Assembly: GCF_907165045.1 (NCBI RefSeq)
Contig: NZ_CAJRAU010000004.1
Coordinates: 1 to 64,000, forward strand
DNA: 64,000 nucleotides
Direction: 5' to 3'
Origin: Dyadobacter linearis
Lineage (GTDB): Bacteria; Bacteroidota; Bacteroidia; Cytophagales; Spirosomataceae
The first letter of the stretch is position 1; the number at the start of each line of letters is the position of its first letter. The notes beneath the pieces were generated by a model that was not told where the DNA came from, did no database searches, and saw only the letters and a program-made list of their open reading frames with translations. This document shows, in pieces, positions 34,910-42,407 of this stretch. The position numbers were made by a program, and so were the translations under genes.

Positions 34910-36760
34910 TCAGAACAGGATGGAATATTTTACTTCTCCATTGGAAACCGGAACCAGCAATTCCTGGCGTCCGTCGATGCTTCTGATTTCGGGTTTCATG
35001 TTTTTGTCGGCCAGCTGGATGTAATACGATTTGTTGTCCACCGCATACAGTACGTCTGAAAGCTTTTCGATATTCGAACCGTCGGCCAGTCTTGCGACAA
35101 GTCCTTTGGCTGGATTGTTCACTCTTACGATCCGGTCAAAATATTGATTATTCACTACCGAAACATAGTCTGTTACAGTAGAGCCAAATGCCTGGTACTG
35201 GAACGTAGGTACGTCCTGGTCGTCCAATACATATCCTTTTGGACGGTAGCCGCTGCCTGTTGTGTCAGTAGCCCATTTTGTTTTTCCGGAAGCTTTACCG
35301 AGGAGCATATCGTCGCCCAGCAAAGTCACACTTCCGCGCGGACGCGAAGATCCGTCGCCGCGATCGTGCCACATCGGGGTAGCGTCGAGGAATTCGCCGC
35401 GCCAAACTTGCAGCACGGTTCCTTTATCCATATCATAGGTATAATGCAGGTTAGTAGGGCTGCCCACTGAAACCGCATGTACTGCGCGCTGTCTTTTACC
35501 TTTATCATCTTTCCTGAAATCCATAAAACTGCGGGTAATCGTATTGGTGCCAGCCGTGATCAGGATCGGATCGGTCGCGCCCGCGGGCATTGCCGAGCTC
35601 TTGCTGTGGAAAGCCATTTCGCGGAAGCCAGGGCCACTTACCCAAAGTCCCAGTACCGGGCGCATCCAGCCGTCTTTTTTGTTATTAAATATCTCGATCG
35701 TGTGATCGCCTTCTTTCAAATTCACTGTGCCCATGCGGAATTCGTTATTGTTCTTCCACTGTGCATCGATCACTAATTTGCCGTCGATTTTCAGGTAAGA
35801 ATTTCCGGAAGCTTGCAATTTGAAGTTGTATTCTCCCGCAGTCGGCGCATTGTATCTGCCTGTGTATACGTAAGAATAGTTGTTGTTTTCTTTCAAAATC
35901 TCCCAGCTCAAAGCTTCCGACTTACCTGTTTCAGCAGGCGTCATTTTGGTAAGATCTTCTGTCTCTGAAAGTGCACCGTAGTAAGTTTTGTAGGTCAGGT
36001 CGGTAAGTGTACCTGGTTTTTTATCAAAATTATTGATCACAATATTCTTGATCGCCAGCGAACCGTGGTCACCCTGAATGCGGATCGGGCCCATTGCTAC
36101 GTCTTCTGCTGTCAGAGATCCGCGGGTCGGGCCGCTTACTTCTACATTTTCGTGGATCGTTACACCATTTAATATGATAGAAAGGAATACTGCATTCGAA
36201 ACTTTTTTACCGTTGGCATCGAAACGCGGAGCCTGATAGGAAATCTTGATGTTCTGCCACAAGCCAGGCGCTTTTGCTACATTAAAACGGGGCGCATAGC
36301 CTTCGTATCCTTTCTCACCTTCCGGCTTTGAATCGTTCCAGCGTTCGTAAATACCGCCGCAATCGTTGTATTTGGCGCCTTTTTTACCCCAGCTGTCGAA
36401 AAGCTGCACTTCGTAGTTGCCTTGCAGATAAATTCCTGAGTTGGAACCTTTGGCCAGCATGAAATCCATTTCGATGTCCAGATCTCCGTGCTTGAAGTTG
36501 GAGATCAGCTCGTACTGGTTTCCGTATTTTCCTTTTTCATGAATGCAGGCCAGCACTCCTTTTCCGGGAGTTGTGGTCAGTACGTTTTCTTTTGAAATGT
36601 CAGCAGACGCACCACCAACGATTTTCCAGTTGTTGGATTGGGTGGTAAATGCACTGAGATTGTCAAGAGGAATAGGTTGCTGGGCATAGGCGGATTGGGT
36701 TACAATTATCGCTATGCCGCAAACGATCAATTGTAAAAATGTACATGTGACTTTAAACAT
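34910..36760 (-). CDS. DUF1080 (3-keto-disaccharide hydrolase-like) and PA14 domain protein
   Basis: 616 aa with a signal peptide ending at SAYAQ. Residues about 25-235 are a concanavalin-like DUF1080 domain (DLDIEMDFMLAKGSNSGIYLQGNYEVQLFDSWG, GGIYERW). Residues about 250-395 form a PA14 carbohydrate-binding domain (YTGRYNAPTAGEYNFKLQ, YLKIDGKLVIDAQW, LKEGDHTIEIFNNKKDGW). The last 220 residues are a beta-rich segment I cannot name. DUF1080 proteins are linked to 3-keto-glycoside cleavage. It is the first gene of a two-gene operon and diverges from another DUF1080 gene. Confidence 0.85.
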   Translation of the reverse strand: MFKVTCTFLQLIVCGIAIIVTQSAYAQQPIPLDNLSAFTTQSNNWKIVGGASADISKENVLTTTPGKGVLACIHEKGKYGNQYELISNFKHGDLDIEMDFMLAKGSNSGIYLQGNYEVQLFDSWGKKGAKYNDCGGIYERWNDSKPEGEKGYEGYAPRFNVAKAPGLWQNIKISYQAPRFDANGKKVSNAVFLSIILNGVTIHENVEVSGPTRGSLTAEDVAMGPIRIQGDHGSLAIKNIVINNFDKKPGTLTDLTYKTYYGALSETEDLTKMTPAETGKSEALSWEILKENNNYSYVYTGRYNAPTAGEYNFKLQASGNSYLKIDGKLVIDAQWKNNNEFRMGTVNLKEGDHTIEIFNNKKDGWMRPVLGLWVSGPGFREMAFHSKSSAMPAGATDPILITAGTNTITRSFMDFRKDDKGKRQRAVHAVSVGSPTNLHYTYDMDKGTVLQVWRGEFLDATPMWHDRGDGSSRPRGSVTLLGDDMLLGKASGKTKWATDTTGSGYRPKGYVLDDQDVPTFQYQAFGSTVTDYVSVVNNQYFDRIVRVNNPAKGLVARLADGSNIEKLSDVLYAVDNKSYYIQLADKNMKPEIRSIDGRQELLVPVSNGEVKYSILF

Positions 36761-36857
36761 ACTTGGGTAAGCTTGGTAGGTTTTAGATTAACACTGGCCG
36801 TAGAACGCCGAAATGCGGTGCAAATTACGTGATAAGAATCGGGAAAATTGCATTTAA

Positions 36858-36889
36858 TTAGATGAGAATCGCTAACCTTGCTACTTTTG
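36858..36889 (+). promoter_or_regulatory. Bacteroidota-type promoter of the second DUF1080 gene
   Basis: TTAG, a 20-nt spacer, then TACTTTTG (36882-36889), 65 nt before the ATG, in the spacer between two divergent DUF1080 genes. Confidence 0.5.
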
Positions 36890-36954
36890 ATAATCGGTGC
36901 GTTCTTGCGCAATTTCCAATCAGTTTTATCTGACCAAAACAGTTTATTTTCAAA

Positions 36955-37719
36955 ATGAAAAAATTATTTCTTACCGCGTTCAGCCTGGCTGCTGCATTTG
37001 CCGCTCACGCGCAGTTGCAACCAGCCAAACAAACTCCCGAATCAAGCGAATTGTGGAGCCCGGTACCGCGCGTCGTAACGCCCGGCAAAGCTTCTACCAC
37101 GGTTTCTGGATTTACAGCTCCTTCTGATGCAATCGTACTTTTTGACGGAAAAAACCTGGATGCCTGGGTTTCAGGAAAAGACGGAAAAGCTGCTGCACCC
37201 TGGACAATAGCCGACGGTGCAATGACCGTAGCTCCGAAATCAGGTGATATTCAGACCAAACAGACTTTTGGAGATTACCAGCTGCACATTGAATGGAGAA
37301 CACCTGCGAAAGTAGATGGCAACGGACAGGGACGCGGCAACAGCGGTATCTTCATGCAGGGTATTTACGAATTGCAGGTACTGGATAGCTACAACAATGC
37401 AACCTATTCAAACGGACAGGCGGGCTCTATTTACAAGCAAACTATGCCTTTGGTGAATGCAGCGGTTGGCCCGGGCGAGTGGCAAACTTACGACGTGGTT
37501 TACACTGCGCCGCATTTCAACAAAGATGGTCAAATGACTATCCCGCCTTACATTACCGTGATCCACAATGGTGTTTTGGTTCAAAATCACACGATGATCC
37601 AGGGAACTACGCCTTACATTGGTCAGCCGACGATTGAGCCGCACGGAAAAGGACCTATTAAATTGCAGGACCACAATAACACAACGAGCTTCCGTAATAT
37701 CTGGATCCGCGAACTATAA
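36955..37719 (+). CDS. Exported DUF1080 (3-keto-disaccharide hydrolase-like) protein
   Basis: 254 aa with a signal peptide ending at FAAHAQ. A single DUF1080 domain fills the mature protein: AIVLFDGKNLDAWVS, DYQLHIEWRTP, GRGNSGIFMQGIYELQVLDSYNN, KGPIKLQDHNNTTSFRNIWIREL. It is the same fold as the N-terminal part of the divergent 616-aa protein. The two together with the heme propeller suggest a periplasmic route for oxidised (3-keto) glycosides. Own promoter and terminator. Confidence 0.9.
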   Translation: MKKLFLTAFSLAAAFAAHAQLQPAKQTPESSELWSPVPRVVTPGKASTTVSGFTAPSDAIVLFDGKNLDAWVSGKDGKAAAPWTIADGAMTVAPKSGDIQTKQTFGDYQLHIEWRTPAKVDGNGQGRGNSGIFMQGIYELQVLDSYNNATYSNGQAGSIYKQTMPLVNAAVGPGEWQTYDVVYTAPHFNKDGQMTIPPYITVIHNGVLVQNHTMIQGTTPYIGQPTIEPHGKGPIKLQDHNNTTSFRNIWIREL

Positions 37720-37752
37720 GCCTCCGGCAGCCGATTCAGGTACAATAATTTT

Positions 37753-37792
37753 AAGGGCTTAAACGGTTTAAAGATCGTTTAGGCCTTTTTTT
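37753..37792 (+). terminator. Terminator of the DUF1080 gene
   Basis: Imperfect hairpin AAGGGCTTAAACG / CGTTTAGGCCTTT followed by T7. The sequence TTTA-N19-TATATTCG (37778-37808) overlaps its right arm and could be a promoter for the next gene. Confidence 0.75.
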
Positions 37793-37834
37793 GTTGTTAA
37801 TATATTCGAAATCAATAGCCACCCAAGCGAGACC

Positions 37835-38401
37835 ATGCAGGAAATCGAGCCCTATTATAACTGGGAGAAACACTATATAGCCAGTCACGATGAGCGGTCG
37901 CCATTTTACGGCCGTACCTATAATCTTGACTATTACGAAAATGCGATTTACGGTTACTATATCCACCCGCTTTGGGACGAAATCGGTTCTGAGACGCTGT
38001 ACGTGAAGATCATATTTGCAGATTATATCAAGAAATACGCGATCGTCGAAATGTTCGGGGAATGGAATGATGCGCTGCATAATGACATTATGTTTTTCAA
38101 GCGCCAGGTCGTGGATCCACTTGTGGACGAGGGTATTAACCAGTTTATTTTAATGGGTGAAAACCTGCTCGACTTTCACGGAGGCGAGGACGATTATTAT
38201 GCGGAGTGGTTTGATGATATTGAAGACGGGTGGATCGCGGCAGTTAATTTCCGGGAACACGTGGAGGAACAATGGAAGAAGTTCAGGCTGGATTATTACA
38301 TCAATTTCGGAGGTACCTTACAGATCGGCAACTGGCGAACGTTACAGCCAGAGCCGTTTTATGAGCTGGTTAAAAAATTGATGATTAGGAGGTTAGAGTA
38401 G
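37835..38401 (+). CDS. Hypothetical acidic, aromatic-rich protein
   Basis: 188 aa, no signal peptide or membrane segment. It is unusually rich in Tyr, Trp, Phe, Asp and Glu (for example EPYYNWEKHYIAS, DDYYAEWFDDIEDGW). The central region (FILMGENLLDFHGGEDDYYAEW) suggests a compact alpha/beta fold. I do not recognise the family; it looks like a conserved Bacteroidota hypothetical. A promoter-like TATATTCG lies 27 nt upstream of the ATG. Confidence 0.7.
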   Translation: MQEIEPYYNWEKHYIASHDERSPFYGRTYNLDYYENAIYGYYIHPLWDEIGSETLYVKIIFADYIKKYAIVEMFGEWNDALHNDIMFFKRQVVDPLVDEGINQFILMGENLLDFHGGEDDYYAEWFDDIEDGWIAAVNFREHVEEQWKKFRLDYYINFGGTLQIGNWRTLQPEPFYELVKKLMIRRLE

Positions 38402-38494
38402 AGAAAGCGCGTGCGTTTGCTTGCACCGTTCCCAACTCCTTTGTAGCTTACGATTTCAAGCTAGTCTACTTTTTAACCTTAAACCTTGTTTCCT

Positions 38495-39241
38495 ATGGCC
38501 GAAAACGACAAACCACTTCCGGATGATGCAGCAGAATCGCTGGAAAACAAAACAGAAGAGCTGAAAGCAACAACCGCAGAAGCCAAGGATGAGATTGTGG
38601 AGGAGGTACTGGAAATAAAAGATAATGCGAACGAAGTAGTTGCCAATGAAGCCGACGAGCTGGAAATAAAAGCAGAATCAGCGCTGGCCGACGCAGAAGA
38701 CACGGCCGACGGGATCAAAACAGAAGTGTATGAAACTGCGGAAGACCTGAAAGCAGAGGCGGAGTTGAAGATAGAAGAGTCAAAAGAAACGGTGGCTGAA
38801 TTGCAGGAAGAAGCCACAGTGGAAGTGGAAGAGGTACAGGCTGCTGCCGAGGAAAGAGTAGAAGAGGTGAAGGAAGTTGCAGCAGAGAAGACGGAAGAAG
38901 CGAAATCTGCATTTGCAGGGTTGCGGAATGAAGTGGAGCTGGGCATTGCGTCCGGCAAGGAAAAAGCAGGTGACTTTTTTGATGATCTTGCCGAAAGGGC
39001 CAGTGAATGGAAAGAGGTCGCTGAGGATAAATACGAAGATTTAAAAGAAGATGCAGCCGAAGCGTACGAAGACGCCAAGGAGATTGCGGCGGAAAAGCTG
39101 GCAGAAGCAAAAGTGAAGGCGGCTGAACTGCAAGTGAAAGCGCAGGCGGAATATGAAGAACTGAAAGAAACGGCTTCTGAAAAAGCAGTCGAAACGAAAA
39201 CAAAAGCAAAAGGTTTCTGGGCCAGATTGTTTGGAGGATAA
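38495..39241 (+). CDS. Highly acidic Glu/Ala-rich coiled-coil protein
   Basis: 248 aa from the ATG; a TTG nine bases upstream is also in frame. Nearly the whole chain is a low-complexity helix of A, E, K, V and D in 11-residue-like periods (AEEKVEEVKEVAAEKTEEAKS-type), resembling LEA or apolipoprotein-like stress proteins. The C-terminus switches to a basic, aromatic end (KTKAKGFWARLFGG), a possible membrane-contact or docking helix. No signal peptide. A hydration or envelope-stress role is a guess from composition only. The complementary strand gives a long Ser/Ala ORF, which is an artefact. Confidence 0.75.
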   Translation: MAENDKPLPDDAAESLENKTEELKATTAEAKDEIVEEVLEIKDNANEVVANEADELEIKAESALADAEDTADGIKTEVYETAEDLKAEAELKIEESKETVAELQEEATVEVEEVQAAAEERVEEVKEVAAEKTEEAKSAFAGLRNEVELGIASGKEKAGDFFDDLAERASEWKEVAEDKYEDLKEDAAEAYEDAKEIAAEKLAEAKVKAAELQVKAQAEYEELKETASEKAVETKTKAKGFWARLFGG

Positions 39242-39265
39242 TATTTACACTATCCTGAGTGCATT

Positions 39266-39292
39266 GCCTGATCTTACGGTCAGGCTTTTTTT
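39266..39292 (+). terminator. Terminator of the acidic coiled-coil gene
   Basis: An 8-bp stem GCCTGATC / GGTCAGGC with loop TTAC and seven T. Confidence 0.9.
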
Positions 39293-39376
39293 ATCTAAAA
39301 ATTCCAACGGTTACAACGAATCTTCGTGGATTTAGATCTAACAGATTATTCCGATTCACCTTATAACGACAGACAC

Positions 39377-39529
39377 ATGAAAATCTCCAAACCAGTTCTT
39401 CAGGCAGTCGCAATAGCAGTTGCGCTCAGTACCATTACCGCCTGTGCCGATATGGACATCAAGCCCGGCAAAGAAAAGAAGTCAAATGCACGAAAACTAG
39501 ATCCGTGTCCAGCCTGCGGAATGGGTTAA
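39377..39529 (+). CDS. Small lipoprotein precursor ending in CPACGMG, candidate MNIO substrate peptide
   Basis: 50 aa. The ATG at 39377 gives a compact type II signal peptide (MKISKPVLQAVAIAVALSTI...) with the lipobox TITAC; a longer in-frame start at 39326 adds 17 residues that would bury the signal. The mature peptide would be 28 residues starting at lipid-modified Cys23, with a basic middle (KPGKEKKSNARK) and the C-terminal motif DPCPACGMG (Cys44, Cys47). It ends 13 bp before the DUF692/MNIO gene. Such tiny Cys-tailed precursors are typical substrates of MNIO enzymes. It could otherwise be an ordinary small lipoprotein. Confidence 0.75.
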   Translation: MKISKPVLQAVAIAVALSTITACADMDIKPGKEKKSNARKLDPCPACGMG

Positions 39530-39542
39530 TCCGCTCTATACG

Positions 39543-40670
39543 ATGTCCCGGATATTTTCTGCTATTGCCTGTAATCTGGATACGCATATCCTGCAAGCGT
39601 CTGTTCCGTTGTTTGAAATGGAAAAGGTGGAGGCGATCGAGTGGTCTTTTGATTCCCTTTTTAAAGTCGAAACCATTCCCGAGTGGTTTACAGATTTGGT
39701 CAAAGAATTTAGCGACCATAACAGACTGATCGGTCACGGCGTTTACTTTTCTTTATTTTCGGGTAAATGGTCGCCCGAGCAGCAGAACTGGCTTTCACAG
39801 CTCAGAAAGCTATCTGGCGAATTTCATTTCGATCACATTTCCGAGCACTTTGGTTTTATGACCGGCAGCGACTTTCACAAAGGTGCGCCGCTGGGTATTC
39901 CTTTTAATAAATCAACACTGGCGATCGGCCGGGACAGGCTGGCGAGGATCCAGGAAGCGTGCAACTGTCCCGTCGGTCTGGAAAATCTGGCGTTTTCATA
40001 TTCTTACGAAGAAGTGAAAAAGCATGGGGACTTTCTCAATCAATTAGTAGAAAGTATCAACGGTTTCATTATCCTGGACCTGCATAACCTGTATTGCCAG
40101 TGCCACAATTTTGATATTGATTTTCAAGAAATGCTGTCCTGCTATCCTTTGGACCGGGTACGGGAAATCCACATTTCAGGCGGTAGCTGGGACAATGGAT
40201 CGGAAGAAAGAACTGTGCGACGAGATACCCACGACGATTCAGTCCCTGAAACGGTATTTGAATATCTTGAAAAAGCATTGCCACGTTGCCAGAACCTGAA
40301 ATTTGTGGTAATGGAACAGTTGGGTACAGCCCTGGATACAGTGGAGAAGCAAATCGCTTTTCAGCACGATTTTGTTAAAATGGACGGGATAGTGAAGTCA
40401 TTTGACGGAGATCCGGGTAGTAATCAAACCAATAGTTTTCTCCCATTTGGTAAACATCCACTCGACATGCAGCCGGTAGAAGATATTGCGCTGGCAAGTC
40501 AGCAAATGCAATTATCCGCTATTTTGGAAACAGCTGTAAACCTGGATCACGCCCGGGAAATGCTGAATGCGTCCGATTTGAAGCATAGCGACTGGCATAT
40601 CGAACAGTGGCAACCGCACATGCTGAAAACGGCGATCGATATTGCGCAGAAATGGAAAGGCGGATTTTAG
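39543..40670 (+). CDS. DUF692/MNIO family multinuclear non-heme iron oxidase with C-terminal extension
   Basis: 375 aa. The TIM-barrel metal-site motifs of the MbnB/TglH/ChrH family are in order: HGVYFS (His65), HISEHFGF (His98, Glu101), ENLAFS (Glu147, Asn148), DLHNLY (Asp179), REIHISGG (His210), RRDTHDDSVPE (Asp228, His230) and MEQLG (Glu258). Characterised members use iron and oxygen to convert Cys residues of small peptides into oxazolones, thioamides or other products, usually with a partner protein. No separate partner gene is adjacent; residues about 285-375 extend beyond the usual family length and might replace it. It is co-directional with the CPACGMG lipopeptide gene 13 bp upstream. 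Confidence 0.88.
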   Translation: MSRIFSAIACNLDTHILQASVPLFEMEKVEAIEWSFDSLFKVETIPEWFTDLVKEFSDHNRLIGHGVYFSLFSGKWSPEQQNWLSQLRKLSGEFHFDHISEHFGFMTGSDFHKGAPLGIPFNKSTLAIGRDRLARIQEACNCPVGLENLAFSYSYEEVKKHGDFLNQLVESINGFIILDLHNLYCQCHNFDIDFQEMLSCYPLDRVREIHISGGSWDNGSEERTVRRDTHDDSVPETVFEYLEKALPRCQNLKFVVMEQLGTALDTVEKQIAFQHDFVKMDGIVKSFDGDPGSNQTNSFLPFGKHPLDMQPVEDIALASQQMQLSAILETAVNLDHAREMLNASDLKHSDWHIEQWQPHMLKTAIDIAQKWKGGF

Positions 40671-40672
40671 AA

Positions 40673-40703
40673 GTTGGTTTCTTATCTTGATGGCACAATT
40701 TTG
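40673..40703 (+). promoter_or_regulatory. Promoter-like element upstream of the phosphorylase-like gene
   Basis: GTTG, a 19-nt spacer, then CAATTTTG (one base off TAnnTTTG), 58 nt before the ATG. It suggests the next gene is transcribed separately from the MNIO gene. Confidence 0.42.
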
Positions 40704-40760
40704 TAACCTGATCAGAGCAGAAGCCCTTGGCTTTTCGTTTCTCAACCAAAAAACCTTCTG

Positions 40761-42407
40761 ATGTCACAGTCCACATTTTCACCTCCTTACAAGCATCCAT
40801 TTACTCCCGACCCTAAATACAAAAAATCAGTAGCCTATTTTTCAATGGAATTCGCCGTCGACCAGGCGCTGAAAATATATTCCGGCGGACTGGGTTTTCT
40901 AGCCGGCTCCCATATGCGGAGTGTTTATGCTTTAAAGCAAAACCTGATCGGTATCGGAATGCTTTGGAAGCACGGATATTATGACCAGGGAAGGAAAAAG
41001 GACGGCAGTATGGAGCCCGAATTCCGGGAGAAAATGTACTCGTTTCTGACCGACACTACTATACGTTTTCAGATTCCTATTTTAGGGAAACAGGTTTGGG
41101 TTGCAGCCTATTACCTTGATCCGGAAGTATTTACGTCGGCTCCGCTTTTCCTGCTTACAACGGATACGGACGGAAACGACGACGATACGCGGGCAATTTG
41201 CTATTCATTATATGATGCGGACGTTACCCTCAAAGTGGCGCAATGCATGGTGTTGGGAATAGGCGGCGCGAAGCTTCTTGAAGAACTAGGCTACGAGCCG
41301 GAAGTATATCATTTTAACGAGGCGCACGCTGTATCGGCGATTTTTAGTTTGTATAAAAAACACAAAACAGTAGCCGAGGTAAAAAAGCGCGTGGTGTTCA
41401 CTACACACACGCCGGAAGAAGCCGGGAACGAAAAACACGAGATACACTTTCTGGAAAAGCTGGGTTTCTTCTCGGGGTTGGATATTGAGACTGTGCGTAA
41501 AATAAGCGGCGTCAAGGAGAATATCTTCAATCACTCTCTGGCTGCATTAAGTTTGAGCCGCAAAGCAAACGGCGTTTCGAAGTTGCACGGTGAAGTCTCC
41601 CGGGATATGTGGAAAGCACATCCGAAAATTGCGCCGATCGATCATATTACGAACGCGCAGAATAATACCTATTGGGTTGATAAAGAGCTGGAAGAAGCGC
41701 GGATTGACAAAGATCTTGACAAAATTGCTGCCCGGAAAAAGGAGCTTAAAGCGGTACTATTCAAGACGGTCGCGGATCAATGCGGGAAAATATTCGATCC
41801 GAATGTACTGACTATCGTTTGGGCGAGACGTTTTGCAGCCTATAAAAGACCGGATATGCTCGCGTGGGACGTACAGCGGTTCACGAAAATCATGCAAAAT
41901 GCCCAGCAGCCGGTACAGGTAATTTGGGCAGGGAAACCTTATCCGAAAGACGAAGGTGCTGTGAATACATTCAATAAATTGTTCTACATGAGCCACCATT
42001 TCTCGAATATGGCGGTACTGACGGGCTACGAGCTCGCTTTGTCAAAATTGCTGAAAGATGGTTCGGACGTGTGGCTCAACAACCCGGTCGTAACCCGCGA
42101 AGCTTCGGGTACCAGCGGCATGACAGCCGCAATGAATGCCTCGCTGAACTTATCAACTTATGACGGCTGGATCTGTGAATTTTCAAAAGACGGCGAAAAC
42201 TCGTTCCTTCTTCCAGTTGCAAAGGGCGAAGATATTAACAAACAGGATTGTGATAATCTGCTGGAAAAGCTGGAAAACGAAGTAATTCCTACCTATTATA
42301 GCAACCAGGACAAATGGCTGCAAATGGTACTAAACAGCATGAACGACGTCAACGTCGAGTTCAACTCCGACCGCATGGCGCGGGAGTATTATGAAAAGTT
42401 GTACTAA
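40761..42407 (+). CDS. Alpha-glucan phosphorylase-like protein lacking the PLP lysine
   Basis: 548 aa, close to the short alpha-glucan phosphorylase family but without its DUF3417 N-terminal domain. SVAYFSMEFAVDQALKIYSGGLGFLAGSH and TIVWARRFAAYKRPDML (phosphate-contact region) are well kept. The cofactor motif normally EASGTSGMK reads EASGTSGMT, with Thr455 where the PLP-binding Lys should be, confirmed by the codon ACA at 42123-42125. As PLP is essential for glycogen phosphorylase catalysis, the protein is probably a glycosyltransferase of another type or a regulatory homologue. It overlaps the convergent SDR gene by 4 bp. Confidence 0.83.
   Translation: MSQSTFSPPYKHPFTPDPKYKKSVAYFSMEFAVDQALKIYSGGLGFLAGSHMRSVYALKQNLIGIGMLWKHGYYDQGRKKDGSMEPEFREKMYSFLTDTTIRFQIPILGKQVWVAAYYLDPEVFTSAPLFLLTTDTDGNDDDTRAICYSLYDADVTLKVAQCMVLGIGGAKLLEELGYEPEVYHFNEAHAVSAIFSLYKKHKTVAEVKKRVVFTTHTPEEAGNEKHEIHFLEKLGFFSGLDIETVRKISGVKENIFNHSLAALSLSRKANGVSKLHGEVSRDMWKAHPKIAPIDHITNAQNNTYWVDKELEEARIDKDLDKIAARKKELKAVLFKTVADQCGKIFDPNVLTIVWARRFAAYKRPDMLAWDVQRFTKIMQNAQQPVQVIWAGKPYPKDEGAVNTFNKLFYMSHHFSNMAVLTGYELALSKLLKDGSDVWLNNPVVTREASGTSGMTAAMNASLNLSTYDGWICEFSKDGENSFLLPVAKGEDINKQDCDNLLEKLENEVIPTYYSNQDKWLQMVLNSMNDVNVEFNSDRMAREYYEKLY

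Noticed and set aside
38479..39078. 199-aa Ser/Ala-rich ORF on the minus strand
   Set aside because: It is the complement of the GAA/GCA-rich acidic coiled-coil gene, which produces long open Ser/Ala frames by composition.
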